Assembly: GCA_030248065.1 (NCBI GenBank)
Contig: JASAMV010002845.1
Location: forward strand, 1 to 64,000
DNA length: 64,000 nucleotides
Source: Rhynchonema sp. JSB1_4
Taxonomy: Eukaryota > Nematoda > Chromadorea > Monhysterida > Xyalidae
Reading direction: 5' to 3'
The notes under the pieces were generated by a model. The model saw only the letters and a list, made by a program, of their open reading frames with translations, ran no database searches and was not told where the DNA came from. This document shows, piece by piece, positions 1-12,900 of this stretch; position 1 is the stretch's first letter, and every line of letters begins with the position of its first letter. A program made the translations under genes and the position numbers.

Positions 1-3000
1 TCCTCAACAACATCCCTTTGTGACGACGAGTCATCATCGGGGAACGCGATCTTCAATAGCCAATCCCCGTCATTATCGAGATCATCCAGATGGGCCGAGT
101 TTGGTGACATTGATCGATAATTAGAGTGGGTGGAGTCTAGCTGGCGTCGTCTGGGTGTCAACGCCCAGGCGTCGCGCTGTCGACTGGTCACGTGACGTCG
201 TCGACTGGCCAATAGCAGCTGTCGGGCGGCTCGTTGCTGATTGGCTAGCGACTGACTGGCCAATGGCTCGACGAACTGCCAGTGAGGGTGCTGGGGACGG
301 CGTCTGGGAAACACTCATGTATGTATATGTATTGTCATTTACGCGGTGATAGTATGTACAGTCTACCTGCCTAGTGAGTAACCCGGTGGCGCGGTTTCAT
401 CATAAAAGGTCACCATGAAGAACAGCAACAGTAGGGCCAAGAAATACCCATTTCTGATCCTGTCACGACGATAAAGAAGATACGACGGTGTAACAACAGC
501 ATCTAAAGTTATACCTACACGTTGTGGTATATGTATGTGTATTGTGTTGTGTCTGGCAGATGTAACCGTACAATACGACACAAAGTTGACAATAGCAACA
601 AACCTGATTTTTGGTCTCAGTCTGCAGGGTCGAACAAATCGATCACACGAATTCGATTCACCGATCGACAGTTGGAGAATTGGATCTGAATGGAACATGG
701 AGCCAAATGCACATTCGTGACACTAAAGACACGCAAAACCGAATAATTTGCCACGATAACACAAACTTGACGATGACTTTCGGGGTCGCACTCGGATATC
801 ATCACCAAATAGGTGGTGTTCCACGGTGCATCCAGAAATGTACGTATGGCCACGGCCCTCCATCGTTGCACCGTCAGACGTTGCTGTCGAACCAGCGGTT
901 GGGCGGTGTCACATTGCACCTGAATCGGGTTCGAACCTTGCAACCGGAGAGCTGATGCATATAAAAAAAAACCCACTGTATTTGGGCAGAATGTTTCAAC
1001 GTCATTCACATAATGGTTCCCGATTCCCCGGGTACATTCTAGTTCTGTCTTTACGGTTGACGTAAACAGACCATCATAACCAGCTCAATTCGCTGTTCAT
1101 TAGTGACCAAGAGAGGAAACACCACTCCTCCAATCAGAAAGTTTTATGCAAATATGCTACATGAATGTATTAGGACGACGCTGCCGCCCGTCCTGTAGGT
1201 CAAAAGCTCACAGATGTATAATTGTGCCCCCATCGTGTGCCTATGGAGTTCATGTTTCCTCGGTGGCGACGGGTGCGTAAGGGAGTCGGGACCATTATGC
1301 AGCTCACTGTCGGCAAGACATAGCCAGGTATACCTCCAAAATAATAAACAGCTTCGTCAAATGTTGGCGAGAAGAAAAATCGGGTTGTGTCGTACGTGAT
1401 TCAGTGTTAAGCACACAGTTGAATTCGGTCTCTTCGTAGAAAAACATTGCTGAACGACACGCTTGACCATGCAGCTGGATAGAGAGGTGAACTGTATTTT
1501 ATGCAAACCGTGATGTTTCACTATGCGAGCATATAAAACTAGCTCGTGTAATGTAGTCAGGGGATCACCCACTGCGTTCGTACTGACGATGACCTGATGC
1601 AACGCCCGGTCTGTCAAAGTAGGTCGACACAGGCAACCAAAAATACATGCCTCATCCACAACAATCCGATTAATCTCTTCATCGTAACTCTTCAAAAATG
1701 AAAGCCTCTTCTTCGCCTTCAAGTTGGAAAAATTTAAGGAACTACAATCTTTGCATATGTACCTGCTGCGTTTCGATGCACTGAAATATGCAGTCGTCGA
1801 TGTTTTGCGCGCTGCCCACGGTGTCCCCGCGAATCCAGCCAGTAGCATTTGTGCGGAACCGCGTGACAGCGTGCCTGGAGCATTGCAGTGACACGGCCAT
1901 TGGCATGCATAGCTGGAATGACAGTCTTTATCGCAAACAGAAAAATGATTGGAGGTAATTCTCTACCATTTAGAGCAGTGTGAAACACGGGTTAGTCACC
2001 TGACCTGACTTTTATCGTCGTAGCCACAGGACTTTACATCGCTTTGAACTGGATAAGAACTACATGCCACCTGAGTATAACTTTTCCCCACTGGTGTATA
2101 CACACTGTTATCTCATGTCCATTAGTTCTCCACGTGGTGTCGGTAATGCACACAGTCACGACCCTTGGAAACCCTCGGATACATACAGGCTCAATTCAGG
2201 CTTATTCTGATGCCATCGTCGAATCTGGTGGTCTCTCACCTTTTCAAAATAAGTCGACTCCAAATCAGCCGTGGGTTCGCCATTTCCGAGCGGCAGAAAC
2301 GCTTCGAGTCGAATCGAACATCGATTTGTGCCGAAATTGTAGTCGAAAGATCGGCATTCGGCTCTCCGTCCATCCGGCATCTGATTGCGTGTGCACGCGT
2401 CGAAACAATCCGCGATCGGTAGGGGTTGCGTGACGATGTCGTTGGGTGTCTGCGTTTGGTTGGCTAACAAAAATTATCGATAAAATGTGACGCACTCAAA
2501 AAGAGCCCGTCTATGCTGGACACTCAAAAGCAGGACTGTTCTGCCGTTTTTGGATCTCCAAACATCTCGTTGATCCATCGATTGGCTCCAAATCGATCCC
2601 TGAGTGATTGAACTCCAATAATTTCCACTTCAAATTCAAGCCAACCGGTAGACTCGATTCATCCACTCTCAGATATCTGGTGTCTTCATCCGGAAAGCAC
2701 TCAGTGCCGGGCGGCAGGGGTGGTTGTTTGGTGGTGGTCGTGATGACTGGGGGACGTTGCGTGGTCAGCACGGTTGGACGTGTGCCACCGCCGTCGTATG
2801 AGTCGATTAGGGGTGTGGTCGTGGCACATAAAGTACAGGGTATGTTTTGTATTCGATCGTTGTGATTTAGACAATTTCACGTTCAAATTCCCCTTGCCCA
2901 TGTGCTGGTCTTCTTGATTGTCGCATCATACCCTGATTGAGCACAGCAGAATGCAGTCCACTTTCCTTATAGTGACAGTAACAGTTGGGGACCCAGCATT

Positions 3001-3778
3001 TTCCGCCTTTACATAGAAATATCAACTATAAAAAAGGTGGACTGTAATCATTTCGTTGTAGCCCCATGGCCACTGATGAAATGAACCATCAATAACCATA
3101 GCCAGCTCTGGGCAATAGACATTGTTTCAATACCGTTGATAATTGAGCAATTGCACTTGATCATCATCTCATTCAAAATCTGAAACGTCCCATGTGCAGT
3201 TGACGCTTTTCCTTGAAACATCAGGTATCAGTCACACTCACCAATCACTCCACTTGTCACGTTAGCTGCACAATTTGTCGGCACATAATACGTGCAGCCG
3301 ACTGCCCGCACGAGTCTTGGTTCTTGGCATGGAGGCAGTAGGATCACCTGGTCAGTGTTCCCCCCAGCGCGCTCGTATTGCGAATTGCGGTTGTACGTTT
3401 GCAGACCTGTTATCGACTGCGATCAAACTTGATCGGATCAGACGTTACAAGGACCAGTGTGGTAAAAAAATCTCGGTAGCCTCTCTCCACAAAATCACGA
3501 CAAATCCTTCAGTTCATGAAAGTACAATGTATGAAGAGCAAGGCAGTCCGATCACCTATGTATGTACATATGTATGTATGTCGTCTTGAGTTATTTCTTC
3601 ACTAAACTCCCACTCTGGTTCAGGTTCTCTGTTCCCTTTGTAACAGCGCAATGTGGGAACTCGGTGACAGAGAGAAAAGTGTTTATTGTTGGCTCCAATT
3701 TCCAGTTGCCACTCGTAGGAACTGGATTAAGAAAATTATCCAGTTTCCACGACTAGGTATACTGAACGTACCATGCCG

Positions 3779-4193
3779 GGAAGACTCATTATAAATAAAA
3801 CGGATTGAACGGATTAACCGGATTAAACGGATTTTTGCGTGCTCTGGGGGGAAGACTCATTATGGATATGAAAATAAAACGGATTAAACGGAATCCAGCT
3901 GGAACATGGTCCTTAAACCAAGGCACGGGCTTGGGCATGAGCTTAGGCTTTGGCTTATGCTTACGCTCACGTTTACGCATATATTTAGGCTTAGGCTTGG
4001 CTCAGGCTTAAACTTAGGCTTAGGCTGAATACACGCGGAGCATAACATTCATAATGAGCCTTCATGGGAAACGGCCCTGGGGGAAGAATCATTATGAGGA
4101 TTCCGTTTAATTCGCTTTATTTTGAAATCCATAATGAGTCTTCCCTCCAGGGCCTCTGCAGTATGAACTGATTACAATAGTAATGAGTCTTCC
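3779..4193. repeat. Cluster of GGAAGACTCATTAT motifs in both orientations (left arm)
   Basis: The 14-mer GGAAGACTCATTAT occurs at 3779-3792 and 3850-3863, with one mismatch at 4082-4095. It occurs in reverse orientation at 4131-4144, and as a 13-base copy at 4181-4193. Between the copies are A/T-rich stretches with repeated CGGATTAAACGG-like words. The arrangement suggests nested or tandem short inverted-repeat elements within an intron of the PAN gene. Confidence 0.7.
3940..4028 (+). repeat. Degenerate TTAGGC (telomere-type) repeat tract, left arm
   Basis: About 90 bases consist of hexamers close to TTAGGC, with variants such as TTTGGC, TTATGC and TTACGC, and perfect TTAGGCTTAGGC doublets near 3985 and 4014. 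TTAGGC is the telomeric hexamer of many nematodes. Here it is interstitial, inside an intron of the PAN gene. Confidence 0.7.
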
Positions 4194-7100
4194 ATCAACC
4201 GAACGTACCCGTTCCGGCGTTGTTGATGAACCAGTCGTTGTTTCGTGACGCAACCGAGAATCCAAAATTTTGTCTAAACCCGGGCGCATATCGCGGATTC
4301 AGCTGACGTTTCAGTCTGCGTCGACGGCGGATCACGAACCTAGCGCTGCAAAACGTTGGTAATTTGGCAATGTTTGGTTTGCAATGCATAAATGGAAAAT
4401 CAGGGAAGATTATCAGTTATATTTGAATGACAAAGATGCCAAATAATGAGCAGATAAGACTTTTTGTATTCTTTGCTGGCATCAGACGATCGGAGTTTGC
4501 TTTTGGCCTGTGAACTACGACGGATATCTAATTGGAGTTGTACGCTTGTCCAGCCCAAAAATTCGCATGGCGGCATGGGAACAACGTGTGGGCTGTTTGA
4601 ATTTACCATTTTCGTATCCAGGAAGAGCACATCAGGCTTTTCTCTAACCTTCCCCCATGACGGCATAAATTTTCGGTATGACCGATGTGAACAAATCACA
4701 AAAACGTCGTGTTGTGCTGTACTGGACGGCACGGCAATTCAATGGGTTGCTCTCACACAAACCGAGACAGCTCTGCAAAAATGCACATCAGTAAATTTCA
4801 AAGGTCTGATTCACGTCGATCAATATCAAACTTGATCGGATCGGTGACTGTGTTGAACTCGGACATGTCGACTGATTTTGATCACTTCGACCACGTAACA
4901 GTTTTCCGAGACACCTAACACAACATGTTCGTCGACACGACCCCACTTGGTGTTCGAATAACCTCAATTCAAAAGATCCCCATGACCAGACAGATCCCGG
5001 CATTACGTTTTTGATAGAGGCCGGATCCTGTCACAGGACTGCTTCAATTGCAACGACAATAAATAAAACAATCAAATTGAGAAACGTTGAGGTGTGACCG
5101 TACCTGTTCGTCGATTTAGAGCGCGTTCGTATGGGAATTGCATTTTGCCTTTATTCGAAGCAGATAACAGGACTGTTCGTCAGGGCGATATTGGATTGGA
5201 GGCGGAGACCTATTGTTGTACACGTTCTACGGAGTTCTGGACATCATCGGCTTTTTCGGTGATCTCATTGTTTTCACATATGCTGAGGTAGCCTTACATT
5301 GCTCTTATTATCACCCGTTTCGACCTGTTTTTTTTAGCTGGGCTCCAAGCTCGCATTCACCAGATCACGTGGGATCAGATTTATTAGCCTGGAACCTACC
5401 CGACACCCGTCTTGAGATTGAGAGCCAACTTTCAATTTTCAACGATATACTTATTGGCATAAACATGGCGCTTTCATTCGTCACCAAGTTCGCAGGCAGA
5501 CATTTCAAGGACCCCAACCAACCTGTTCCCGTCAGCGCGAGTGTTAGCAGGGTGACAGAGAGGGCACGCACCAGATGATGGACAAGACGCATTCGCCTTG
5601 ATAATCAGTGTCTTTCCTTGATGATCAGGGTCAGTCGTCTCGATGCCTGGCGATAACAGACGTTCCGATGCATCAACAATGTGTGTGGTACATTAGAAGT
5701 GAAACATCACATGTTGTTTGGTTGTTGTTGTTGTTACGACAGCAAATAGGGATGGGTCTTACAAGTCTCCATCGTTCTCAACAGAACTCTAGGTGTAAAC
5801 TCATAATTTGGGAGAAGCGTTTGCTCTTGTCAAAATTTAACGGATGTTCAGCAAAAGCGTCATGCGTTCATCAAATTCTAAACGACTGGGTGGGCTCAAA
5901 CTCAACGGCAATTGACGAACATGGAACAGTATTCACGCAATATTAAACGGTCACGCACAGCACGCGATAAAACTGCCGTCATCAACGATTAAATGTGTTT
6001 ACTCAATATCTAGCCATCCCCACCACACGTGTGTGTGTGTCGACGTAAATAAAAAGAGTTTAAGATCAGTTATGCCGGTGAAAACGAGGTATAGTGTGTA
6101 CGTGCATACCCAATAGTACAAAACGAGCATGCACGAGGATTGAGAACTCCTTTCTCATACGTCCGCATCTGCGATCATAGACTTGCGTCAAGGATAAAGA
6201 AACCGAAACTGGAGTGATGGGATCGGCATAAAAAACAGAAAGGGCATACATCACTTTTGCAAATGAGAAAGACAATAACAAACTGATTGATCAGGTTATG
6301 TGAGTGAAACGAGTGTAGTTGCGGGGCGAGGGGGTGATGACGAGACAAAGAGAACAACAAGATGCAATCAAAACAAGGCCATCGGCTAGGCGTTGTAACA
6401 ACACTAAAAGGTGTGATATGCGATAGATTCAACGCCATTATCCATCGAAAATAGGACAATTTTAGAAAGAGTTTGCGCGCGTGTGTGCTTGAACCGTTTT
6501 AATTTTGTCTCAACTGATTTGTCACACTGAGAATGCGGTGAAATGAAACAATGGATGTTGTGCTATCTGCGTTGTTCACCACTCTGCAGCGGCAGGCAAG
6601 TGAGAGACAACATCCGTTCACGTGTGACGCATTAAGAGGATGAAATTAAAATTCTTGTCACAAACAATTGTTGTGGATGAGATCATTTGCGTCAACAATG
6701 TGTTGATTTGCACGTATCGCACGTGTTGAAATTTTAATGAGGTTTGCAGTCCATCCACAGCTCATGCAGACACTAGCACAGATGAGATGTGCTATACGTA
6801 TGCTCAACAACACAATAACAGCGATGTTCTGTCGCTACACGACTTACCGAAATGTTTATGAAATCCCCGGAACAAAGCAGTAAACGTGATATAAAATTTG
6901 GTGGCCAAGTTCAAAACTACCATCGCACAAGGCTTCGAATGCACATGCATGTTTCGAATGTGTGAATTCAAATTTCAGAAAATTCTCAGTTGTGTGTATA
7001 CAAGTTAAACTGGCGAAGAACGAGTTATATGCATGGCGTTGAATGTTTATATTGGGTTTCAACGTGCTGAGTAGTTCAAACTGAGAGACTCGCTTCAGCC

Positions 7101-7250
7101 TCTGTCATGTGGTCTTTCGGTGGCGTTGTTGGCCATGTTGGGGTCACGTGCATTATTTCAGTGTTTCTTCATTTGCCTTTCATATTATTAGTCATCATAG
7201 ATTAAGCGGGAATATTTCACTTCATATATATTTGACTTTAGTGAAAAATT

Positions 7251-7796
7251 CCATTAAGGCGCAATGTGTTTGAAGGAACATAGGAAAAAATGATAGGGAG
7301 TTGAGGGCAGGTTGAAGTTCGGAATAGTTTTTATGATGGGTGGTGTTGGTCCTTTTTCCCAACCCCCCAGACCCCCCTGGGGTATTTGGTTTGAGGGATG
7401 GGTTGGGGGGGGGGGGGTGGGGTTTTTTGTGGTGGGTTGAAGGTAGTTCAGTGGAGGGATAGATAGATGGTCTACGTAAAAGCATAGTTTAATAAGAGAG
7501 TGTTGGTATGCTTTTTTCGCAAATGCATTTTTATCGAAATGGAAATTGAAGTGGTGGAGATCAGAGTTTGTAAAGTTCAACGATATGTTTTTATTTTTGT
7601 TTGCTTCGCTAGTGTTGGTTTGTCACAAAACTTAACAACTTATGCATCGATTTTTTCAACTTCTACAACAACACAGTTAATTTAATTTCTTTATTTCCCG
7701 CGTGCGGAGGATGCTGATGGTGTTCATGATTGATGCCCGTTTATGATTTTATGATGATGTCAGTGGTGGTGGGCGACCTTGTTCAAAGATGGCAAT
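7251..7796. other. Single-copy loop of the palindrome
   Basis: This stretch separates the two arms and has no mirror copy that I can see. It contains a run of 13 G near 7405-7417, flanked by other G-rich and C-rich blocks, and is otherwise T-rich. No convincing exon was found. If the palindrome is a fold-back artefact, this is where the strand switch would lie. Confidence 0.7.
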
Positions 7797-9940
7797 TTTT
7801 CACGATCTTAAAGTCAAATATAGTGGATGAAGTTAAATATTCCCGCTTATGGAGATCGTAGTGATGATTGAATAATATTGGAAAGGCAAATGAAGAAACA
7901 TGAGAATAAGTGCACGTACCAGACCCCAAATGTTTGCCAAAACGCCATCGAGAAGACCAATAGCAGAGGCTGTAAGCCCGAGTCTCTTCAGTTTGAACTA
8001 CTCAGCACGTTAAACCCAATATAAACATTCAACGCCATGCATATAACTCGTTCTTCGCCAGTTTAACTTGTATACACAAACTGAGAATTTTCTGAAATTT
8101 GAATTCACACATTCGAAACATGCATGTGCATTCGAAGCCTTGTGCGATGGTAGTTTTGAACTTGGCCACCAAATTTTATATCACGTTTACTGCCTTTGTT
8201 TCCGGGGATTTCAGTAAACATTTCGGTAAGTCGTGTTAGCGACAGCAACATCGCTGTTATTGTGTTGTTGAGCATACGTATAGCACATCTCATCTGTGCT
8301 AGTGTCTGCATGAGCTGTGGATGGACTGCAAACCTCATTAAAATTTCAACACGTGCGCCCATACGTGCAAATCAACACATTGTTGACGCAAATGATCTCA
8401 TCCACAACAATTGTTTGTGACAAGAATTTTAATTTCATCCTCTTAATGCGTCACACGTGAACGGATGTTGTCTCTCACTTGCCTGCCGCTGCAGCAGTGG
8501 TGACACCAACGCAGATAGCACAACATCCATTGTTTCATTTCACCGCATTCTCAGTGTTGACAAATCAGTTGAGACAAAATTAAAACGGTTCAAGCACACA
8601 CGCGCGCAAACTCTTTCTAAAATTGTCCTATTTTCGATGGATAATGGCGTTGAATCTATCGCATATCACACCTTTTAGTGTTGTTCACAACGCCTAGCCG
8701 ATGGCCTTGTTTTGATTGCATCTTGTTGTTCTCTTTGTCTCGTCATCACCCCCTCGCCCCGCAACTACACTCGTTTCACTCACATAACCTGATCAATCAG
8801 TTTGTTATTGTCTTTCTCATTTGCAAAAGTGATGTGATGTCCCTTTCTGTTTTTTATGCCGATCCCATCACTCCAGTTTCGGTTTCTTTATCCTTGACGC
8901 AAGTCTATGATCGCAGATGCGGCACGTATGAGCAAACCGGAGTTCTCAATCCTCGTGCATGCTCGTTTTGTTACTATTGGGTATGCACGTACACACTATA
9001 CCTCGTTTTCACCGGCATAACTGATCTTAAACTCTTTTTATTTACGTTCGTACACACACACACGTGTGGGTGGGGATTGGCCTTGAGATATTGAGTAAAC
9101 ACATTTAATCGTTGATGTATCGGCAGTTTTATTACGCGTGCTGTGCGTGATCCGTTTAATATTGCGTGAATACTGTTGCCATGTTGCGTCAATTGCCGTT
9201 GAGTTTGAGTCCCACCCAGTTCGTTTAGAATTTGATGAACGCATGATCGCTTTTGCTGAACATCCGTTAAATTTTGACAAGAGCAAACGCTTTCTCCCAA
9301 ATTATGAGTTTACACCTAGAGTTCTGTTGCAGAACCGATGGAGACTTGTAAGCACCCATCCCTATTTGCTGTCGTAACAACAACAACAACCAAACAACAT
9401 GTGATGTTTCACTTCTAATGTGCACCACACACATTGTTGATGTCATCGGAACGTCTGTTATCGCCAGGCATCGAGCCATCGACTGACCCTGATTCATCAA
9501 GGAAAGACACTGATTTATCAAGGCGAATGTCGTTCTTGTCCATTCATCTGGCTGTCGTGTCCCTCTTGTTCACCCTGCTAACACTCGTCGCTGTGACGGT
9601 TGAACAGGTTGGGTTTGGGTCCGGGTCACTTGAAATGTCTGTCCTGTCGAACTTGGTGATCGGAATGGAAAGCGCCATGTTTATGCCAATAAGTATATTC
9701 GTTGAAAATTGAAAGTTGGCTCTTCAATCTTCAAGACGTGTGGTGTCGGGTAGGTTTCCAGGCTAATAAATTCTGCATTCACCACGTGGCCATCTGGTGC
9801 AATGACGAGCACTTGGAGCACCCAGTCTAAAAAAAACAGGTCGAAACGGGTTGGATAATAAGAGCAATGTGCAAGGCTACCTCAGCATATGTGGAAAACA
9901 ATGTAGATCACCGAAACAAGCTCGACCTGATGTTTCACAG
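7797..9940. other. Right-arm inner region, no gene recognised
   Basis: The 2.1 kb stretch mirrors about 5245-7250 of the left arm. Short open frames exist but show no recognisable domain and are broken in the mirror copy. It probably holds introns or the 5' part of the PAN-domain gene. One copy of the dispersed 10-mer TGATGTTTCA lies at 9402-9411, and another at 9928-9937 forms the acceptor of the first exon I can support. Confidence 0.5.
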
Positions 9941-12900
9941 AACTACCCCGACGTGCAGAACGGTGGTTACAACAATGCAGCCGTGGTCGCTGCACCGCCT
10001 CCAATGCCAATATCGGTCACCCTGACGGAACAGTCCTGTTATCTGACCTTTCGCAATCAACAGGCAAAATGCCAATTCCCATACGAACGACGCTCTGAAA
10101 TCGACGAACAGGTACGGTTTTTCACACCTCAACGTTTTTCTCAATTTGATTGTTTTATTTATTGTCGTTGCCAATTGAAGCAGTCCTGTTTGACAGGATC
10201 ACGGCCTCTATCAAAAACGTAATGACCGGGATCTGTCTTGGTCATGGGGATCTTTTGAATTGAGGTTATTCGAACACCAAGTGGGGTCGTGTCGACGAAC
10301 ATGTTGTTCGTTAGGTGTCTCGGAATAACTGTTACGTGGTCGAAGTGATCAAAATCAGTCGACATGTCCGAGTTCAACACAGTCACCGATCCGATCAAGT
10401 TTGATATTGATCGACGTGAATCAGACCTTTGAAATTTACTGATGTGCATTTTTGCAGAGCTGTCTCGGTTTGTGTGAGAGCAACCCATTGAATTGCCGTG
10501 CCGTCCAGTACAGCACAACACGACGTTTTTGTGATTTGTTCACATCGGTCATACCGAAAATTTATGCCGTCGATGGGGGAAGGTTAGAGAAAAGCCTGAT
10601 GTGCTCTTTCCTGGCATCACGAAAATGGTAAATTCAAACAGCCCACACGTTGTTCCCATGCCGCCCATGCGCAATTTTTGGGCTGGACAAGCGTACAACT
10701 CACAATTAGATATCACGTCGTCAGTTCACAGGCCAAAAGCAAACTCCGATCGTCTGATGCCAGCAAAGAATACAAAAAGTCTTATCTGCTCATTATTTGG
10801 CATCTTTGTCATTCAAATATAACTGATAATCTTCCCTGATTTTCCATTTATGCATTGCAAACCAAACATTGCCAAATTACCAACGTTTTGCAGCGCTAGG
10901 TTCGTGATCCGCCGTCGACGCAGACTGAAACGTCAGCTGAATCCGCGATATGCGCCCGGGTTTAGACAAAATTTTGGATTCTCGGTTGCGTCACGAAACA
11001 ACGACTGGTTCATCAACAACGCCGGAACGGGTACGTTCGGTTGATGGAAGACTCATTACTATTGTAATCAGTTCATACTGCAGAGGCCCTGGAGGGAAGA
11101 CTCATTATGGATTTCAAAATAAAGCGAATTAAACGGAATCCTCATAATGATTCTTCCCCCAGGGCCGTTTCCCATGAAGGCTCATTATGAATGTTATGCT
11201 CCGCGTGTATTCAGCCTAAGCCTAAGTTTAAGCCTGAGCCAAGCCTAAGCCTAAATATATGCGTAAACGTGAGCGTAAGCATAAGCCAAAGCCTAAGCTC
11301 ATGCCCAAGCCCGTGCCTTGGTTTAAGGACCATGTTCCAGCTGGATTCCGTTTAATCCGTTTTATTTTCATATCCATAATGAGTCTTCCCCCCAGAGCAC
11401 GCAAAAATCCGTTTAATCCGGTTAATCCGTTCAATCCGTTTTATTTATAATGAGTCTTCCCGGCATGGTACGTTCAGTATACCTAGTCGTGGAAACTGGA
11501 TAATTTTCTTAATCCAGTTCCTACGAGTGGCAACTGGAAATTGGAGCCAACAATAAACACTTTTCTCTCTGTCACCGAGTTCCCACATTGCGCTGTTACA
11601 AAGGGAACAGAGAACCTGAACCAGAGTGGGAGTTTAGTGAAGAAATAACTCAAGACGACATACATACATATGTACATACATAGGTGATCGGACTGCCTTG
11701 CTCTTCATACATTGTACTTTCATGAACTGAAGGATTTGTCGTGATTTTGTGGAGAGAGGCTACCGAGATTTTTTTACCACACTGGTCCTTGTAACGTCTG
11801 ATCCGATCAAGTTTGATCGCAGTCGATAACAGGTCTGCAAACGTACAACCGCAATTCGCAATACGAGCGCGCTGGGGGGAACACTGACCAGGTGATCCTA
11901 CTGCCTCCATGCCAAGAACCAAGACTCGTGCGGGCAGTCGGCTGCACGTATTATGTGCCGACAAATTGTGCAGCTAACGTGACAAGTGGAGTGATTGGTG
12001 AGTGTGACTGATACCTGATGTTTCAAGGAAAAGCGTCAACTGCACATGGGACGTTTCAGATTTTGAATGAGATGATGATCAAGTGCAATTGCTCAATTAT
12101 CAACGGTATTGAAACAATGTCTATTGCCCAGAGCTGGCTATGGTTATTGATGGTTCATTTCATCAGTGGCCATGGGGCTACAACGAAATGATTACAGTCC
12201 ACCTTTTTTATAGTTGATATTTCTATGTAAAGGCGGAAAATGCTGGGTCCCCAACTGTTACTGTCACTATAAGGAAAGTGGACTGCATTCTGCTGTGCTC
12301 AATCAGGGTATGATGCGACAATCAAGAAGACCAGCACATGGGCAAGGGGAATTTGAACGTGAAATTGTCTAAATCACAACGATCGAATACAAAACATACC
12401 CTGTACTTTATGTGCCACGACCACACCCCTAATCGACTCATACAACGGCGGTGGCACACGTCCAACCGTGCTGACCACGCAACGTCCCCCAGTCATCACG
12501 ACCACCACCAAACAACCACCCCTGCCGCCCGGCACTGAGTGCTTTCCGGATGAAGACACCAGATATCTGAGAGTGGATGAATCGAGTCTACCGGTTGGCT
12601 TGAATTTGAAGTGGAAATTATTGGAGTTCAATCACTCAGGGATCGATTTGGAACCAATCGATGGATCAACGAGATGTTTGAAGATCCAAAAACGGCAGAA
12701 CAGTCCTGCTTTTGAGTGTCCAGCATAGACGGGCTCTTTTTGAGTGCGTCGCATTTTATCGATAATTTTTGTTAGCCAACCAAACGCAGACACCCAACGA
12801 CATCGTCACGCAACCCCTACCGATCGCGGATTGTTTCGACGCGTGCACACGCAATCAGATGCCGGATGGACGGAGAGCCGAATGCCGATCTTTCGACTAC

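Larger units (their letters stand above)
1..5245 (-). pseudogene. Left-arm copy of the PAN-domain gene, truncated at the window edge and frameshifted
   Basis: This is the minus-strand mirror of the gene at 9941-15362. The cytoplasmic-tail exon lies at about 1-303 and lacks its 3' end, which falls outside the window. The transmembrane exon lies at about 367-459. The PAN exon at 1763-1912 is open for exactly 50 codons and looks more canonical than its right-arm partner. By contrast, the exon at 1334-1474 has one extra T, and the Cys-rich exon near 600-690 lacks one G, so both lose frame relative to the right arm. The copy of the exon at 9941-10111 (near 5104-5245) is riddled with small deletions. 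Whether this is a decaying duplicate or a low-quality second reading of one locus cannot be decided here. Confidence 0.6.
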
